A stretch of 26,744 nucleotides of DNA from Cytophagales bacterium (GCA_003500135.1 DNTA01000294.1:1-26744), one strand, 5' to 3'; numbered from the stretch's first letter, positions 14,185 to 23,590 are shown. Numbers and translations are program-made. Notes: a model not told the origin generated them from the letters alone.

Positions 14185-16347
14185 ATGAAGAGGATTTTGT
14201 ATATGGTATTGTTCATGGCAATGAACACACCACAGCTATGGGCCCAAAGTGAATTTGAAGGTAGAAAGTTTGAGCAAATGGGCACGATGTTGCCCACTCC
14301 TAATTCATATAGGACAGCATCGGGTTCCCCGGGCCCGGAATACTGGCAACAAAAAGCCGACTATCAGATTGAGGCCACTCTCGATGAAGAAGCCTTAACC
14401 ATATCTGGCGAGGAAACAATTACCTATCATAACAATTCTCCGGAAACTCTTCGGTATTTATGGTTGCAGTTGGAACAAAACATGCGGCGCAATGACTCTG
14501 ACACTTACTCTACAGCGCCTACCAGTATTGATGAAAACATGAGTAAAAGGCAAATCAAGACAATTGTCGGACGTGATGATGACCTGGGTTATAATATTGA
14601 AGCGGTAACGGATATTGAAGGTCAAAAGCTACCCTATACGATCAATAAAACAATGATGCGGATAGACCTTCCAGAACCTCTTACTTCGGGGGATAAAATA
14701 TCATTTAAAGTGAAGTGGCATCAAAATATCAATGATTACACTTATGACCGCGCCCGGGCGGGATATGAATATTTTGAAAAGGATGGTAACCACCTTTTCG
14801 CCATAGCTATGTGGTTTCCACGAATGGCGGTTTACGATGATAAAGAAGGATGGCAAAACAAACAGTTTTTAGGCCGGGGAGAATTTGCCTTGCCATTTGG
14901 GGATTATGATGTGAAGCTCACTGTTCCTGCCGATCATATCGTAGGCGCTACCGGTGAACTTCAAAATCCAGAAGAAGTACTTACAAATAAACAGCTTGAG
15001 CTTTTTGAAAAAGCTAAAACAGCCTCTGACCCTGTAATTATCGTGTCGCAGGAAGAAGTGGAACAAAAAGAAAAAACCAAAGTAAAGGGTAGAAAAACGT
15101 GGCGCTACAAAGCTGAAAATGTACGCGATTTTGCTTTTACTACGTCCAGAAAACTGATATGGGATGCTATGGGTGTTGATATTGAAGGTAGAACCGTTAT
15201 GGCCATGTCGTACTACCCAAAAGAAGCCAACCCACTTTATGGTGAGTATTCCACCAAAGTTGTGGCCCATACGCTCAAAGTATATTCAAAATATACCATA
15301 CCTTACCCTTACCCAGTGGCCATTTCAGTGGAGGCCAATAAAGGAATGGAATATCCAATGATCAGCTTTAATTACGGGCGACCGGATGAAGATGGCGCTT
15401 ACCCCGATCGGTTAAAGCATGGTATGATCAGTGTGATCATACACGAGGTAGGGCATAATTTCTTCCCTATGATCATCAATTCTGATGAACGTCAATGGAC
15501 ATGGATGGATGAAGGTTTAAATACATTTGTACAATATCTTGCCCAGAAGGAGTGGGATCCGGATTTTCCTTCACGCAGAGGCCCGGCAGAGAAAATAGCG
15601 CCGTATATGAAGGGAAGCAAAGACACTATGGTACCCATCATGACCAATTCCGAGCAAATCAAACAGTTTGGCAATAATGCTTATGGAAAACCCGCCACAG
15701 CGCTTAACATATTGCGGGAGACCATAATGGGCCCTGAGTTGTTTGATTATGCTTTTAAGGAATATTGCAGGAAATGGGCATTTCGCCACCCCTCACCTGC
15801 CGATTTTTTCAGGACTATGGAAGAAGCCAGCGCCGTTGACCTCGATTGGTTTTGGAAAGGCTGGTTTTATACCACAGATAACGTCGATATCGATCTGGCT
15901 AATGTGAAGTGGTACAAATATGACGCTGAAATTGATATTGAAAAGCAGGAAAATCGGAAAAATAAAAAAAACAGGAACGGCGATAAGCCAAATCCTTTTG
16001 AAGACTATGAATACATCAATATACCGATAGGTGAAGGCGGTGAATTGTTTGATGGTGAAAAGAATTATTACGAAATGACGTTTAAAAACAAAGGTGGTTT
16101 GGTTATGCCTGTTATTTTGAAACTCAACTACAAAGATGGAAGCACTGAAATCAAAAGAATACCTGCGGAAATATGGCGTAAAAATGAACAGGAAGTGACC
16201 AAGGTATTTACACTTAACAAGGAATTGAGTTCGGTTGAGTTAGATCCTTTCAAAGAAACAGCTGACGTTAACACCAGCAACAACACCTTTCCAAGGCAGG
16301 AAGAAACCAACAAGTTTGATGATTTTGTGAACAAAAGCGCGGACTGA
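14185..16347 (+). CDS. Exported M1-family zinc metallopeptidase
   Basis: This 720-residue protein starts with a signal peptide (MKRILYMVLFMAMNTPQLWAQ). The zinc motif is complete: HEVGH (420-424, catalytic Glu421) with the third ligand Glu443 in WMDEGLN, exactly 18 residues between. The substrate-binding motif usually written GxMEN appears as KGMEYPM about 30 residues before. The N-terminal beta saddle domain (about 60-290) is present and contains DEEALTISGEETITYHN. The enzyme is predicted to remove amino acids or short peptides from peptide N-termini in the periplasm. A Lys/Asn-rich stretch (ENRKNKKNRNGDK) near residue 590 splits off the C-terminal beta part. It follows the HupE-like gene by 4 bases and ends at a strong hairpin. 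Confidence 0.93.
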   Translation: MKRILYMVLFMAMNTPQLWAQSEFEGRKFEQMGTMLPTPNSYRTASGSPGPEYWQQKADYQIEATLDEEALTISGEETITYHNNSPETLRYLWLQLEQNMRRNDSDTYSTAPTSIDENMSKRQIKTIVGRDDDLGYNIEAVTDIEGQKLPYTINKTMMRIDLPEPLTSGDKISFKVKWHQNINDYTYDRARAGYEYFEKDGNHLFAIAMWFPRMAVYDDKEGWQNKQFLGRGEFALPFGDYDVKLTVPADHIVGATGELQNPEEVLTNKQLELFEKAKTASDPVIIVSQEEVEQKEKTKVKGRKTWRYKAENVRDFAFTTSRKLIWDAMGVDIEGRTVMAMSYYPKEANPLYGEYSTKVVAHTLKVYSKYTIPYPYPVAISVEANKGMEYPMISFNYGRPDEDGAYPDRLKHGMISVIIHEVGHNFFPMIINSDERQWTWMDEGLNTFVQYLAQKEWDPDFPSRRGPAEKIAPYMKGSKDTMVPIMTNSEQIKQFGNNAYGKPATALNILRETIMGPELFDYAFKEYCRKWAFRHPSPADFFRTMEEASAVDLDWFWKGWFYTTDNVDIDLANVKWYKYDAEIDIEKQENRKNKKNRNGDKPNPFEDYEYINIPIGEGGELFDGEKNYYEMTFKNKGGLVMPVILKLNYKDGSTEIKRIPAEIWRKNEQEVTKVFTLNKELSSVELDPFKETADVNTSNNTFPRQEETNKFDDFVNKSAD

Positions 16348-16360
16348 TAAATCGTCAGAT

Positions 16361-16398
16361 ACTAAAAAAGCCGGTAGATATCTACCGGCTTCTTTAGT
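16361..16398. terminator. Bidirectional terminator between convergent genes
   Basis: A nearly perfect 38-base palindrome has the core AAGCCGGTAGAT/ATCTACCGGCTT (16368-16391), extended outward by ACTAAA/TTTAGT with one mismatch. It lies 13 bases after the M1 peptidase gene and 24 bases beyond the stop of the convergent lipoprotein gene, with A/T-rich flanks on both sides, so it can terminate both. Confidence 0.85.
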
Positions 16399-16422
16399 AC
16401 TATCAATGGTATTTACTTCTTA

Positions 16423-16821
16423 CTATTTTTCCAACGTAAGGAATATATCTTCCAATAAGTTAAGTTCGATTTTCTTTTTAGAAAACTCGGCAATATGGTA
16501 GTCCAGGCCTCCTTTACCGGGCTCTTCCTGAAAACTCAGCGTGTTTTCCGTAATATCATAGTGTATTTCATTTATCAATGTATCTGCGCTGAAAACGCAG
16601 CCTTCAAAACCAAAGGCCGTAATTTCCACGATACCATTTTTTTTGAACCTCATCTTTCCATTCATTACTCTTTGTTCCGGTTCAAATGATTCAAAATCAT
16701 TTCCCCTGGCTTCCCAGGTCACATCCCATTTGCCTATAATTTGTTGTGATTTATCCTTACTACAACTGTTCAGCCACAATAAAGAAATCAAAAACATTAA
16801 ACCTAAAGCGCTATTTTTCAT
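16423..16821 (-). CDS. Small lipocalin-like lipoprotein
   Basis: This 132-residue protein starts with a lipoprotein signal (MKNSALGLMFLISLLWLNSC) with Cys20 as the acylation site. The mature part opens with IIGKWDVTWEARG, the typical first strand of small lipocalin-like domains, followed by MRFKKNGIVEITAFG and further beta strands. Ligand and function are unknown. It starts 37 bases after the oxidoreductase gene on the same strand and is probably the last gene of that operon, ending at the palindromic terminator. Confidence 0.75.
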   Translation of the reverse strand: MKNSALGLMFLISLLWLNSCSKDKSQQIIGKWDVTWEARGNDFESFEPEQRVMNGKMRFKKNGIVEITAFGFEGCVFSADTLINEIHYDITENTLSFQEEPGKGGLDYHIAEFSKKKIELNLLEDIFLTLEK

Positions 16822-16858
16822 TGTTCCCCAAATTTATGTGGCCAATTTACAACCAAAT

Positions 16859-17923
16859 TTAGTTTGACACAATACTACGTTCCACCCCTTCCACTTCCAT
16901 GATCAAATCCGAGCCATATACTGTAGAAGGTGTTTGAAACCCAGCCTTCCATTGACCCAGTAAAATTTTTTCCGCAACTAAAACAGTTGTTATTGCCGAT
17001 AAATAATATGATTCGGGAGTGATCAGATTTGCCTCAAAAAATTTTCCATCTTTATTTCTGACCTCGGCCCATAAATGCGATTTCTCTGTTTTTCTGGTCA
17101 GCTGATCGGGACCTTCCACATTTTTATCAATATATCGTTTTAAGAAGGACTTAATTAGAGATTTCCTGAATAGCCACTTCAATTTATTGATCAGTTTCAA
17201 CATAGACATTCTCCGGGGAGGCATGCCAGTATAAACAACTATGTTCGGAATTCCTGTTGAAAACCAGGCCGTAGATATATCTCCCCAGGGTATGCTGGCA
17301 AAATTACGGGCCTTCCCCTGAATATATTTGACTCTGGAATATTGCGCATTTTCTACCTCTTTAAGGATACCATCTTGCCGGATCATTCCACCTGAATCGA
17401 GATTTTCAACCATTGTAGAAGCAGTACCTCTCGACATTTGACCCACACCAATAAATCCCATTTCCAAATGGGTAGCATCTTCCATATGGCTTTTAGCATA
17501 ACTGGCCAGGCAATCACTGGGCACAACATCGAAACCGGTTCCCGGCAATAACATGATGTTCGCTTTTCTCGCAGCCTCATCTTGCTTCCTTATCCACTCA
17601 AAGACCTGCCATTCACCTGTTATGTCAAGATAATGTGTTTGTGTAGCCAGGCAAGCTGAGATGATTTTTTCAGCTGTATAGACGAAAGGGCCGGCACAAT
17701 TAATGATCATTAAAGCATCTGTCAATACTTTTTTGAGCTCCTGATGCTGTTCGATACTGAAGACAGCATACTCCAGATCGTACTTTTTAGCCAGTTCACC
17801 AGTCTTTTTCGGGTTTCGACCTGCTATGGTCGGCCTGTATCCCTTTCTGATGGCCTCTTCAAGTATTAGCTTACCTGTATAACCGTATGCGCCATAAATA
17901 ACAATTTTATGAGATGAATTCAT
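16859..17923 (-). CDS. Saccharopine dehydrogenase-like NAD(P)-binding oxidoreductase
   Basis: This 354-residue protein has an N-terminal Rossmann fold with the dinucleotide-binding motif GAYGYTG (11-17), followed by AGRNPKK, INCAGPF and HYLDITGEW, which are the marks of the saccharopine dehydrogenase-like/trans-acting enoyl reductase family. LLPGTGFDVVPSDC and SRGTASTMVE are also characteristic. A hydrophobic/basic segment (LKLINKLKWLFRKSL) lies near residue 235. The substrate is unknown; lysine biosynthesis is not implied by this family. Its start overlaps the Nudix gene by 17 bases, pointing to translational coupling. Confidence 0.85.
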   Translation of the reverse strand: MNSSHKIVIYGAYGYTGKLILEEAIRKGYRPTIAGRNPKKTGELAKKYDLEYAVFSIEQHQELKKVLTDALMIINCAGPFVYTAEKIISACLATQTHYLDITGEWQVFEWIRKQDEAARKANIMLLPGTGFDVVPSDCLASYAKSHMEDATHLEMGFIGVGQMSRGTASTMVENLDSGGMIRQDGILKEVENAQYSRVKYIQGKARNFASIPWGDISTAWFSTGIPNIVVYTGMPPRRMSMLKLINKLKWLFRKSLIKSFLKRYIDKNVEGPDQLTRKTEKSHLWAEVRNKDGKFFEANLITPESYYLSAITTVLVAEKILLGQWKAGFQTPSTVYGSDLIMEVEGVERSIVSN

Positions 17924-18461
17924 GTTGTTCTGTTTTTTGTATCATGCGCATCAATGATTTATTTCCTTCAGCCAGCTTTTTTGCTTCGCTTAAATTTACC
18001 CATTTCACCTCATTCGATTCATGATTTGTTATTGGGGTTTGGTTGAAATCTGCCAAAAACCAATAACGGATATCGTAGTGATCATGCTCGGGCACATTAT
18101 TTTTGGCAGGGATGGTATGTATATCGATATCAAATAGGGTGGGATGGGCTAAATGCAGATTAATCAGGCCGGTTTCTTCCATTGCTTCTTTCCTGGCTAC
18201 GTGTTCTATATCCTTGTTGCCATCAGCATGTCCACCCGGTTGCAACCATTTATTCAATTTTTTGTGATGAAGTAAAACTATATGCTCCCGGTCAAAATCT
18301 GTGATCCAGGCTGAGCCGGTAATATGTCTGGATAGGTTAATCCTAGAAAAACATTTTTCTTCTTCGAGTAGCTGAAGAAAAAGATTTTTAAATGATGACT
18401 CTTCAGTGTAATTACTTTTATGCTGTTTAATCTGATCTATAAGAAAACTGCGGTCGCTCAT
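17907..18461 (-). CDS. Nudix hydrolase
   Basis: This 184-residue cytoplasmic protein contains the Nudix box around 76-100: GGHADG, then ARKEAMEETGL. The metal-binding Glu pair (Glu95, Glu96) is present. The Arg of the consensus REUxEE is Lys91, and the upstream Glu is missing, as in the GGHADG-type subfamily. Nudix enzymes hydrolyse nucleoside diphosphates linked to other groups; the substrate here is not predictable. It is the first gene of a three-gene - strand run with the saccharopine-dehydrogenase-like and lipoprotein genes. A terminator just upstream (18511-18544) separates it from the ATP synthase operon. Confidence 0.88.
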   Translation of the reverse strand: MSDRSFLIDQIKQHKSNYTEESSFKNLFLQLLEEEKCFSRINLSRHITGSAWITDFDREHIVLLHHKKLNKWLQPGGHADGNKDIEHVARKEAMEETGLINLHLAHPTLFDIDIHTIPAKNNVPEHDHYDIRYWFLADFNQTPITNHESNEVKWVNLSEAKKLAEGNKSLMRMIQKTEQHEFIS

Positions 18462-18510
18462 GTGCTAAATCTAATACATTTGATCCTAAGAGCCCACGTG
18501 ATAGCGCATA

Positions 18511-18544
18511 AAAAAAGCTGCCAAATCAACTTGACAGCTTTTTT
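18511..18544 (-). terminator. Terminator of the ATP synthase operon
   Basis: A 14-bp stem with one mismatch (AAAAAAGCTGCCAA, loop ATCAAC, TTGACAGCTTTTTT) lies 17 bases beyond the atpG stop. On the - strand the stem ends in a run of T, the classic intrinsic terminator shape; the A/T-run symmetry would also allow termination on the + strand. Confidence 0.85.
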
Positions 18545-18561
18545 ATAGGTAATATATCGTT

Positions 18562-19455
18562 TTAACCATTTTGCTCGAGTGCTTCCGCACCACCTACAAT
18601 TTCCAAAATCTCTTTGGTAATGTAAGCCTGACGAGTCTGGTTGTATACCTTAGTCAATTCTTTTAGAAGTTCTCCTGCATTTTCAGTTGCCTTATCCATT
18701 GCTGTCATTCGTGCTCCATGCTCACTGGCGTTGGATTCGAGTAAAGCTTTATAAAACTGGATTTTTAAAGACTGCGGGATCACTTCGTTGATAATCGTTT
18801 CGGCCGACGGCTCGAGAATAAAATCGAGATTGTGCTCATCTTCATTTTCTTCCTCTTCCTCTATTTCCGGTATAGGAAGAAATTGTTCGGTGCGCTGAAT
18901 TTGGGTAGCCACGTTTTTGAATTCATTATAAATGAGATCAACCCGGTCAAATTCGTAAGTAATAAACTCATTCATTACATATTCCGCTATTTCCCGAACA
19001 TTATCAAATGACAGATCTGAGAAAATTTCCCAATAGTCATCAATAACCTTGTAATCCCGCTTTTTGAAATATTCGTAAGATTTTTTACCCAAAGGCAATA
19101 TATAAAGGTCCCCTCTATTGAAGTTTTCTTCATACTGCTCTTCGATATGGCTTACCGTCTTTTTGAATATGCTACTGTTAAATGCCCCGCAAAGACCACG
19201 ATCGGAACTGATTACAACCAGAAGGACTTTTGCCGGCGGACGCTCCTGTGCATAGTCACTTTGTACCTCTGACTCATTGCCCGAAGAGATATTCACCAGA
19301 ATACTCTGTAGCTTCTGAGCAAAAGGTCGCATTTGTATAATTGCATCCTGTGCCTTACGCAGTTTAGATGCCGCCACCATTTTCATGGCCTTGGTGATTT
19401 GCTGCGTTGACTTTACAGAACTTATTCTATTGCGTACTTCCTTTAAACTTGGCAT
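18562..19455 (-). CDS. atpG: ATP synthase F1 gamma subunit
   Basis: This 297-residue protein forms the rotating central shaft of F1. The N-terminal helix MPSLKEVRNRISSVKSTQQI and the following KAMKMVAASKLRKAQ, the central SSDRGLCGAFN (83-93) and the C-terminal signature with AYITKEILEIVGGAEA are all present. A very acidic loop (EIEEEEENEDEHN, about 197-209) enlarges the globular part compared with short gamma subunits. It is the last gene of the operon, 22 bases after atpA, and is followed by a hairpin terminator. The beta and epsilon genes do not follow it. Confidence 0.96.
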   Translation of the reverse strand: MPSLKEVRNRISSVKSTQQITKAMKMVAASKLRKAQDAIIQMRPFAQKLQSILVNISSGNESEVQSDYAQERPPAKVLLVVISSDRGLCGAFNSSIFKKTVSHIEEQYEENFNRGDLYILPLGKKSYEYFKKRDYKVIDDYWEIFSDLSFDNVREIAEYVMNEFITYEFDRVDLIYNEFKNVATQIQRTEQFLPIPEIEEEEENEDEHNLDFILEPSAETIINEVIPQSLKIQFYKALLESNASEHGARMTAMDKATENAGELLKELTKVYNQTRQAYITKEILEIVGGAEALEQNG

Positions 19456-19477
19456 TGCTGCTTTTAATAAGCGTTAT

Positions 19478-21058
19478 TTATAGTATATAGTTTTTAGCCA
19501 CATCGCCGGCTACTTTCCTCATTGTCTCCTGGGCTTCATCGGTAAGTTTACCAGCTTGAAGGTCATCAAGGGTAGACTGGTGATTCAGGCTGAGCTCATT
19601 GAGGTATTCCGACTCAAATGCTTTTACTTTATCGATAGGCACTTTATCAATCAGACCTTTGGTAGAAGCAAAAATAATGGCAACCTGGTTCTCAACCGAC
19701 ATCGGATCGTATTGCTTTTGTTTCAATATTTCCTGATTGCGCTTACCTCTTTCAATAGTAAGTTTTGTAGAGGCATCAAGGTCTGAGCCGAACTTGGCAA
19801 ATGCTTCCAATTCGCGGTATTGTGCCTGATCCAGTTTTAATGTACCGGATACTTTTTTCATAGATTTGATCTGCGCTGATCCACCAACACGTGATACTGA
19901 AATACCAACGTTAATCGCCGGACGAATACCTGAGTTGAAAAGGTTGGTTTCCAGGAATATCTGACCGTCGGTAATCGAAATTACGTTGGTTGGGATGTAT
20001 GCCGCTACATCACCGGCCTGTGTTTCGATAATTGGTAAAGCAGTTAATGAACCTCCACCTTTTACTTTTCCTTCAAGCGAAGAGGGCAGATCATTCATTT
20101 GTTGCGCAATGGCGTCACTTTTATTGATTTTAGCTGCTCTTTCCAATAAACGGGAGTGCAAATAGAATACATCACCCGGATATGCCTCACGTCCGGGAGG
20201 TCTTCTTAGCAACAATGATACCTCGCGATAGGCTACGGCCTGTTTCGAAAGATCATCATAGATCACTAATGCCGGGCGACCGGTATCACGGAAATATTCC
20301 CCGATTGCAGCTCCGGCAAACGGTGCATAGAACTGAAGTAGCGCCGGGTCGGAAGCATTGGCGGCAACAATTACCGTGTAATCGAGCGCTCCTGCTTTTT
20401 CCAGGGCAGCAGCGACATGACGTACCGTGGAAGCCTTCTGACCAACGGCAACATATATGCAATATACAGGCTCGCCTTTTTCGTAGAATTCTTTCTGGTT
20501 GATAATGGTATCGATAGCCACCGCACTTTTACCAGTCTGACGATCACCGATAATCAACTCACGCTGACCTCTTCCAATAGGGATCATTGAGTCAATCGCT
20601 TTGATACCTGTTTGAAGCGGTTCTGATACAGGTTCCCGGTAAATTACCCCTGGTGCCTTTCGCTCCAGTGGCATTTCAAACAGTTCACCTTCAATGGCAC
20701 CTTTTCCATCAATAGGTCGTCCGAGGGTATCCACCACACGGCCGGTCATGCCATCGCCAACATTTATCGAGGCGATTCTACCGGTTCTTTTTACAGTATC
20801 ACCCTCTTTAATTGATTCAGATTCGCCAAAAAGTACGGCGCCTACATTATCTTCTTCAAGGTTGAGCACCATAGCTGTGGTACCATCTTCAAATTCTAAA
20901 AGCTCCCCTGACTGGGCGTTGTTCAGTCCGTAAATACGAGCCACACCGTCACCCACCTGGAGCACGGTACCCACTTCTTCCAGCTCTGCAGCTGATTTGA
21001 AGTTGGAGAGTTCTTCTCTCAATATTGCTGATACTTCATCAGGTCTTATACTTGCCAT
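19478..21058 (-). CDS. atpA: ATP synthase F1 alpha subunit
   Basis: This 526-residue protein is the non-catalytic nucleotide-binding subunit of the F1 hexamer. Walker A is GDRQTGKS (171-178), Walker B is ALVIYDD (263-269), and the arginine finger is Arg390 in [10 protein letters not shown]. The N-terminal crown domain ([16 protein letters not shown]) is complete. Length is slightly over that of E. coli AtpA (513). It lies 37 bases after atpH and 22 before atpG on the same strand. Confidence 0.98.
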   Translation of the reverse strand: MASIRPDEVSAILREELSNFKSAAELEEVGTVLQVGDGVARIYGLNNAQSGELLEFEDGTTAMVLNLEEDNVGAVLFGESESIKEGDTVKRTGRIASINVGDGMTGRVVDTLGRPIDGKGAIEGELFEMPLERKAPGVIYREPVSEPLQTGIKAIDSMIPIGRGQRELIIGDRQTGKSAVAIDTIINQKEFYEKGEPVYCIYVAVGQKASTVRHVAAALEKAGALDYTVIVAANASDPALLQFYAPFAGAAIGEYFRDTGRPALVIYDDLSKQAVAYREVSLLLRRPPGREAYPGDVFYLHSRLLERAAKINKSDAIAQQMNDLPSSLEGKVKGGGSLTALPIIETQAGDVAAYIPTNVISITDGQIFLETNLFNSGIRPAINVGISVSRVGGSAQIKSMKKVSGTLKLDQAQYRELEAFAKFGSDLDASTKLTIERGKRNQEILKQKQYDPMSVENQVAIIFASTKGLIDKVPIDKVKAFESEYLNELSLNHQSTLDDLQAGKLTDEAQETMRKVAGDVAKNYIL

Positions 21059-21095
21059 TGTATTTCTTTAGCGCTTTATTACGTAATATTTTTGC

Positions 21096-21638
21096 TTAAT
21101 AACTTTCAGTAAATTTTCTTCTCAAGGCGTTTAATTTACCTTTGATCGTATCGTCTATCATACGATCTTCAACCTTGAGCATAAAACCTCCAATCACATC
21201 TTTGTCTACTTTTTCAGTAATCTGAGGGGTTTTATTAGTTGCTTTTTTGATCAGGCTTTCAAATTCCTTTTTCAGGTCATCACTTACTGCAATAGCAGTG
21301 GTCAATTCGGCAACGGTTATGCCCTTGTTTTCGTTGTACAATTCAACATAGACCCTGGCGATGTCCGGAAGTAGGTTTTCCCTGTATTTTCTGCATAAGA
21401 TATCAAAAAACCGAAGCGTTACTTCGTTCACCTTCCCTTTAAAAGTCTTTTGGAGGATATGAAGCTTTTTATTGTGCTTGATGATCGGACTTTTCAGCAT
21501 ATTGTTAAAGTCTCTGTTTTCACTGCAAACATTATCAAGCAGTGCCATATCATCTTTAAGCTTGTCTTCAAGCTTTTGATCCAGTGCCAACTCAAAAATT
21601 GACTTTGCGTATCTCGATGCAACCCTGTAGTCTGACAT
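21096..21638 (-). CDS. atpH: ATP synthase F1 delta subunit
   Basis: This 180-residue protein is the peripheral-stalk cap joining F1 alpha to the b subunits. The start MSDYRVASRYAKSIFELA and the C-terminal block GGFMLKVEDRMIDDTIKGKL are the family marks. Length is typical. It starts 4 bases after the atpF stop, so translation of the two is likely coupled. Confidence 0.95.
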   Translation of the reverse strand: MSDYRVASRYAKSIFELALDQKLEDKLKDDMALLDNVCSENRDFNNMLKSPIIKHNKKLHILQKTFKGKVNEVTLRFFDILCRKYRENLLPDIARVYVELYNENKGITVAELTTAIAVSDDLKKEFESLIKKATNKTPQITEKVDKDVIGGFMLKVEDRMIDDTIKGKLNALRRKFTESY

Positions 21639-21642
21639 GGAA

Positions 21643-22137
21643 TTAGTTTAATTTAACTTCCTTTACATATTCGTCGATCAACGCCTTTTGAGACTTATCG
21701 TCTTCCAGGTTTTTGCGAAGGAGCTTTTCACTGATCTGCAAAGAAAGTTCTGCTACCTGGTTTTTGATCTCCGACAATGCCGCTTTCTTTTCAGTTTCAA
21801 TGGTTGACCTGGCATCTTCAATCATTTTTTCGGTGATCTTAGATGCTTCATCGCGGGCCTCTTCTTTGATCTGATTGGCTATGCCAGCCGCATCTTTCAG
21901 CATCTGATCGCGCTCTTCTTTTGCTTCTCGAATCAGCTTTTCATTGTTGGCCTGAAGTTTCTCCATTTCCTGACGGGCCTGCTCAGCAGATTGAAGCGCC
22001 TGTTCAATAGAGTTTTCACGGGCTTTCAATGCCGCTAAAATTGGTTTCCAGGCAAATTTACCAAGGATAAATACGACCAGAACAAAGATGATTACCTGCC
22101 AAATTATGAGTCCGGCTTCTGGTATAATCAATTCCAT
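21643..22137 (-). CDS. atpF: ATP synthase Fo b subunit
   Basis: This 164-residue protein has one N-terminal membrane helix (about 8-28, LIIWQVIIFVLVVFILGKFAW), followed by a long, charged helix (about 35-150, rich in Glu, Lys, Ala and Gln) that forms the peripheral stalk. It is single-copy here, so a b2 homodimer is expected. An 82-base spacer with a hairpin separates it from atpE upstream. Confidence 0.95.
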   Translation of the reverse strand: MELIIPEAGLIIWQVIIFVLVVFILGKFAWKPILAALKARENSIEQALQSAEQARQEMEKLQANNEKLIREAKEERDQMLKDAAGIANQIKEEARDEASKITEKMIEDARSTIETEKKAALSEIKNQVAELSLQISEKLLRKNLEDDKSQKALIDEYVKEVKLN

Positions 22138-22172
22138 TTGCTATAATATTTTTGTTGTTTACGCGATTAAAA

Positions 22173-22204
22173 ACTCAGGCAAGACCTAATGTCAATGCCT
22201 GAGT
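22173..22204 (-). terminator. Intercistronic hairpin between atpE and atpF
   Basis: A perfect 9-bp inverted repeat (ACTCAGGCA and TGCCTGAGT, 14-base loop) lies 16 bases after the atpE stop. On the - strand, in the direction of transcription, the stem runs into TTTTAATC, giving a U-run of five including the last stem base. It looks like a weak terminator or a 3'-end stabiliser. Either would favour atpE mRNA over atpF-H-A-G, matching the need for many c subunits per enzyme; that effect is inferred. Confidence 0.65.
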
Positions 22205-22219
22205 ATCTCTTTTTGTCCC

Positions 22220-22474
<255 letters not shown>

Positions 22475-22498
22475 TTATAGAATTTAACAATTGAATTC

Positions 22499-23590
22499 TT
22501 AATGATCATGAGCCTCTTCTACCGCACCTCCTATATAAATAGCCGAAAGTAAGGTAAATACATAGGCCTGTATAAATGCTACCAAAAGCTCCAGAAAAGT
22601 CATGGCTGCTGCAAATGGTACACTTACAACACCTATTACTGCACTTTTGAATATAAAAATCAGTCCAATGATGCTTAATATGATAATGTGTCCCGCCGTA
22701 ATATTCGCAAAAAGACGAACCATAAGGCTGAATGGCTTGGTGAAAATACCAATGAATTCAACGATTGGCATTATTGGAATACCAAACTTGAGCCACCATG
22801 GCACCCCGGGAGTATTGAAAATATGGTTCCAGTAGTGTTTGTTACCACTAAAATTAGTAATAAGAAAAGTAATAAAGGCAAAGGTGAAAGTCACTGCAAT
22901 ATTACCCGTAAGGTTTGCGGCTCCCGGAAACAACCCGAGTAAATTGGCAAACCATATAAAGAAGAAAACCGACAGCAAATAAGGCATAAACCTTTCGTGT
23001 TTTTGCTTGCCAATATTGGGAATGGCAATATCATCGCGAACAAACAGAATAACAGGTTCCAACAGCGATTGTACACCTGAAGGCGCCGCCACTCCATATT
23101 TTTTGTATTTCGATGCCACACTTAAAAACACCCAAAGCACAATAATTGCTGTGATAATGCTGAAAAAAACGTTTTTTGTAATGGATAGGTCCAGCATCGG
23201 CCGGGCATTGGTGGGGTGGCCTGCATCGTCGAAAGTGAGATCACCATCGGCATTGGCCAGATAGATCTTCTCGTGATATTTCAAATAAGTATTTTTGCCC
23301 GCTTCTACAGGCACTTTGCCGGCATTGTCGTGGTGGAAGGCGCTTGACATGAATACGTCAAATCCCGTACCTTTATTATACAAGATCACCGGTAAAGGAA
23401 CACTTACAGGATGGTGGTTGATGTCGATCAGGTGCCAGTCATAACTATCTTTGATATGATGCATCACAAATGACGACTCACTTCCTTCTTCTGCCGCTTG
23501 CACAGGTGTGCCGGCCAATATGGCCAAAAATGCAATTAGCGTTCCAAATTTGAACGCTATTCTGCCAAAACCTAACGAAATATTAGTCAT
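22499..23590 (-). CDS. atpB: ATP synthase Fo a subunit with exported N-terminal extension
   Basis: This 363-residue protein is the stator channel subunit. The essential Arg is Arg292 in LMVRLFANITAGH, and the last helices (LLVAFIQAYVFTLLSAIYI) are standard. Unlike E. coli AtpB, about 135 residues precede the first channel helix: a signal-like segment (FGTLIAFLAILAGTPVQA) and a His-rich soluble part (HHIKDSYDWHLIDINHH). Such an extension is known in Bacteroidota. The gene overlaps the end of atpI by 8 bases and is followed by atpE 36 bases later. Confidence 0.95.
   Translation of the reverse strand: MTNISLGFGRIAFKFGTLIAFLAILAGTPVQAAEEGSESSFVMHHIKDSYDWHLIDINHHPVSVPLPVILYNKGTGFDVFMSSAFHHDNAGKVPVEAGKNTYLKYHEKIYLANADGDLTFDDAGHPTNARPMLDLSITKNVFFSIITAIIVLWVFLSVASKYKKYGVAAPSGVQSLLEPVILFVRDDIAIPNIGKQKHERFMPYLLSVFFFIWFANLLGLFPGAANLTGNIAVTFTFAFITFLITNFSGNKHYWNHIFNTPGVPWWLKFGIPIMPIVEFIGIFTKPFSLMVRLFANITAGHIIILSIIGLIFIFKSAVIGVVSVPFAAAMTFLELLVAFIQAYVFTLLSAIYIGGAVEEAHDH

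Noticed and set aside
14869..15270. Minus-strand 133-codon frame inside the M1 peptidase gene
   Set aside because: It is wholly antisense to a well-supported metallopeptidase and shows no family motif.
17907..18461. Nudix box with Lys in place of the consensus Arg, considered as a sign of inactivity
   Set aside because: The Glu pair is intact and GGHADG-type Nudix proteins commonly vary at these positions, so no special claim is made.
20182..20502. Plus-strand 106-codon frame inside atpA
   Set aside because: It is wholly antisense to atpA, which has every expected motif; the frame is rich in Arg, His and Pro as is common for shadows.
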